Assembly: GCA_002423305.1 (NCBI GenBank)
Contig: DIVI01000198.1
Coordinates: 1-15,196 of the forward strand
Direction: 5' to 3'
DNA from: Methylococcus sp. UBA6136
GTDB taxonomy: Bacteria; Pseudomonadota; Gammaproteobacteria; Methylococcales; Methylococcaceae
DNA: 15,196 nt
This document shows, in pieces, positions 14,303-15,196 of this stretch (positions are counted from its first letter, which is position 1; each line of letters begins with the position of its first letter). The notes beneath the pieces were generated by a model, which had not been told where the DNA came from, ran no database searches, and worked only from the letters and a program-made list of their open reading frames with translations. The position numbers and the translations under genes were made by a program.

Positions 14303-14332
14303 CTAGGGTCTGGAAGCAAATTTTCGCTTGGG

Positions 14333-14374
14333 TGACGTGTTTACGGTGAGTTACTCGACGCTGAGTCAACGTCA
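14333..14374. promoter_or_regulatory. Possible operator region upstream of the toxin-antitoxin genes
   Basis: TGACGT (14333-14338) and ACGTCA (14369-14374) are inverted 30 bases apart, just upstream of the TumE-like frame. The downstream antitoxin has an HTH domain, so autoregulation here is reasonable, but the site is short and may be chance. Confidence 0.2.
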
Positions 14375-14499
14375 GAATTGCGGAGAAAGATGTCGCCCCG
14401 GTGCAGAGTTGACTGTCTTCAACTTCGTATGTAAGAAAGATTATCGATGACTGCCACAGCATTTTCAATTGGCGTGGAAATGGTCAACTTAGGCGAGAA

Positions 14500-14724
14500 G
14501 TGTGGGTGGATGAAACCACTGACCAAGTGGTGAGGTCCAGCTTGGCTTTTGGCAACCATAATATTTATGGTCTCGACAATGGGCGTGTTGTTGGTTACGA
14601 CAATGCCCATGGCTACCATCATCGTCATTTCAAAGAAACTGTTGAATCCATCAATCTCATCAGCTTCGAAGACATTGAAGCGTGGTTCCAGCGTGATTGG
14701 CTTGCCCTGAGGGACGAAACGTGA
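14500..14724 (+). CDS. TumE-like toxin (start uncertain)
   Basis: 74 residues from GTG 14500, preceded by AGG 6 bases upstream. The core VVGYDNAHGYHHRHF matches the TumE / DUF6516 signature (YDN..G..HHRH), followed by the usual ISFEDIEAWFQRDW-type helix. The same frame is open back to 14413 (a stop lies at 14410-14412) and the extra residues (VRKIIDDCHSIFNWRGNGQL) look like genuine protein, but no ATG, GTG or TTG occurs there. Full TumE proteins are nearer 100 residues, so either a rare start such as CTG 14413 or ATT is used, or the 5' end has been lost. TumE-type toxins are small inhibitors neutralised by TumA. The next gene overlaps by GTGA. Confidence 0.65.
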   Translation: MWVDETTDQVVRSSLAFGNHNIYGLDNGRVVGYDNAHGYHHRHFKETVESINLISFEDIEAWFQRDWLALRDET

Positions 14725-15095
14725 AGCAACTGACCATTAAAACCGGGACGGAAGACGACTTTTTTAATCGTGGTTGGGAGATTGCAAGAGCGGCTGATCA
14801 TGGCGAGGCTCTGGTCGAGAGTCACGTCATCAGCTTAGAGGATCCTGCGGATATGATGAAACTCATCACGGAAGGTCGCTTGGCCTTATTTCGTGCCGTG
14901 AAGGAAAGGCCTGGTTCGATTACCGACGTCGCCAACCGGTTACACCGGAATCGCAGTGCCGTAAAGCGGGACATTGATGTCCTGACTGAAGCCGGACTTT
15001 TGACCGTTGCTCCCAAGATATTGGCTGGCCATGGTCGGCAGAAAGAGGTGCGTGCGGCCGCCACGCAAATCCGTCTTCAGGCCGAGGTTTCATGA
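14721..15095 (+). CDS. TumA-like HTH antitoxin
   Basis: 124 residues from GTG 14721, chosen because GTGA overlaps the toxin stop and GAGGGA (14709-14714) lies 6 bases upstream. Residues 42-47 read SHVISL, followed by EDPADMMKLITEGRLALFRA, the typical TumA lead-in. A winged HTH follows: GSITDVANRLHRNRSAVKRD, then IDVLTEAGLL, with the recognition helix near NRSAVKRDIDVL. It should bind the toxin and also repress the operon. Toxin first and antitoxin second with overlapping codons is the normal order for this family. A third gene overlaps its stop by ATGA. Confidence 0.8.
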   Translation: MKQLTIKTGTEDDFFNRGWEIARAADHGEALVESHVISLEDPADMMKLITEGRLALFRAVKERPGSITDVANRLHRNRSAVKRDIDVLTEAGLLTVAPKILAGHGRQKEVRAAATQIRLQAEVS

Positions 15096-15196
15096 ATGAC
15101 TATAGCGCTGCGCCGGGACAAACCCCCTCATCCTTACCCACCATTGCCCAGGAGTTGAGAGAATTAGTTGTACTTGAGGACCCGACTCCACCACCA
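15092..15196 (+). CDS. Third gene of the toxin-antitoxin operon, partial (cut by window end)
   Basis: ATG 15092 overlaps the antitoxin stop as ATGA. The frame stays open for 35 codons to the window end, reading MNDYSAAPGQTPSSLPTIAQ and continuing ELRELVVLEDPTPPP. A competing ATG at 15097 gives only a 20-residue frame. The visible part is Pro- and acid-rich with one helix; I do not recognise it. The double overlap suggests that it is co-translated with the toxin-antitoxin pair. Confidence 0.55.
   Translation, partial: MNDYSAAPGQTPSSLPTIAQELRELVVLEDPTPPP

Overview
The window looks like an accessory island (defence and mobile DNA) from a Gram-negative, probably proteobacterial, genome of moderate GC. 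The evidence is indirect: IS5-type elements, a YbjN-fold protein, a TumE/TumA-type toxin-antitoxin pair and the codon style. No rRNA, tRNA or housekeeping gene fixes the taxonomy.

Layout. 1-57 is the right end of an IS5-type element that starts outside the window. 58-908 has no convincing intact gene; it holds a small secreted, Cys-containing ORF broken by an in-frame TGA (347-565) and an 8-bp inverted repeat (854-880). 909-1574 is an AT-rich uracil-DNA-glycosylase-like gene. 1647-3241 is a complete IS5-type insertion sequence with terminal inverted repeats and a 6-bp flanking duplication.

3294-12628 is the core: a four-gene, probable NLR-type conflict (immunity) locus. Three genes read leftward: a SLOG-like/membrane protein (9027-10898), a large DUF4062-STAND NTPase-TPR protein (5024-8941), and a second SLOG/membrane protein (3294-5027, start overlapping the previous stop by ATGA). 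A fourth gene diverges rightward (10979-12628) from an intergenic gap of only 80 bp and encodes a stand-alone FtsH-like (M41) metallopeptidase. The C-terminal ~105 residues of the NTPase and the N-terminal ~105 residues of the peptidase are recognisably the same domain. That suggests homotypic recruitment: the TPR array senses a trigger, the NTPase switches state, its C-terminal domain engages the peptidase, and the two SLOG/4-TM proteins act at the membrane. The functional chain is inference; the domains and the shared module are visible in the sequence.

13017-14158 carries a YbjN-like gene and an acidic gene of unknown function. 14204-14302 is a 99-bp MITE-like element flanked by CTAG. 14413-15196 holds a TumE-like toxin frame, a TumA-like HTH antitoxin coupled to it by a GTGA overlap, and the start of a third gene coupled by ATGA and cut by the window end.
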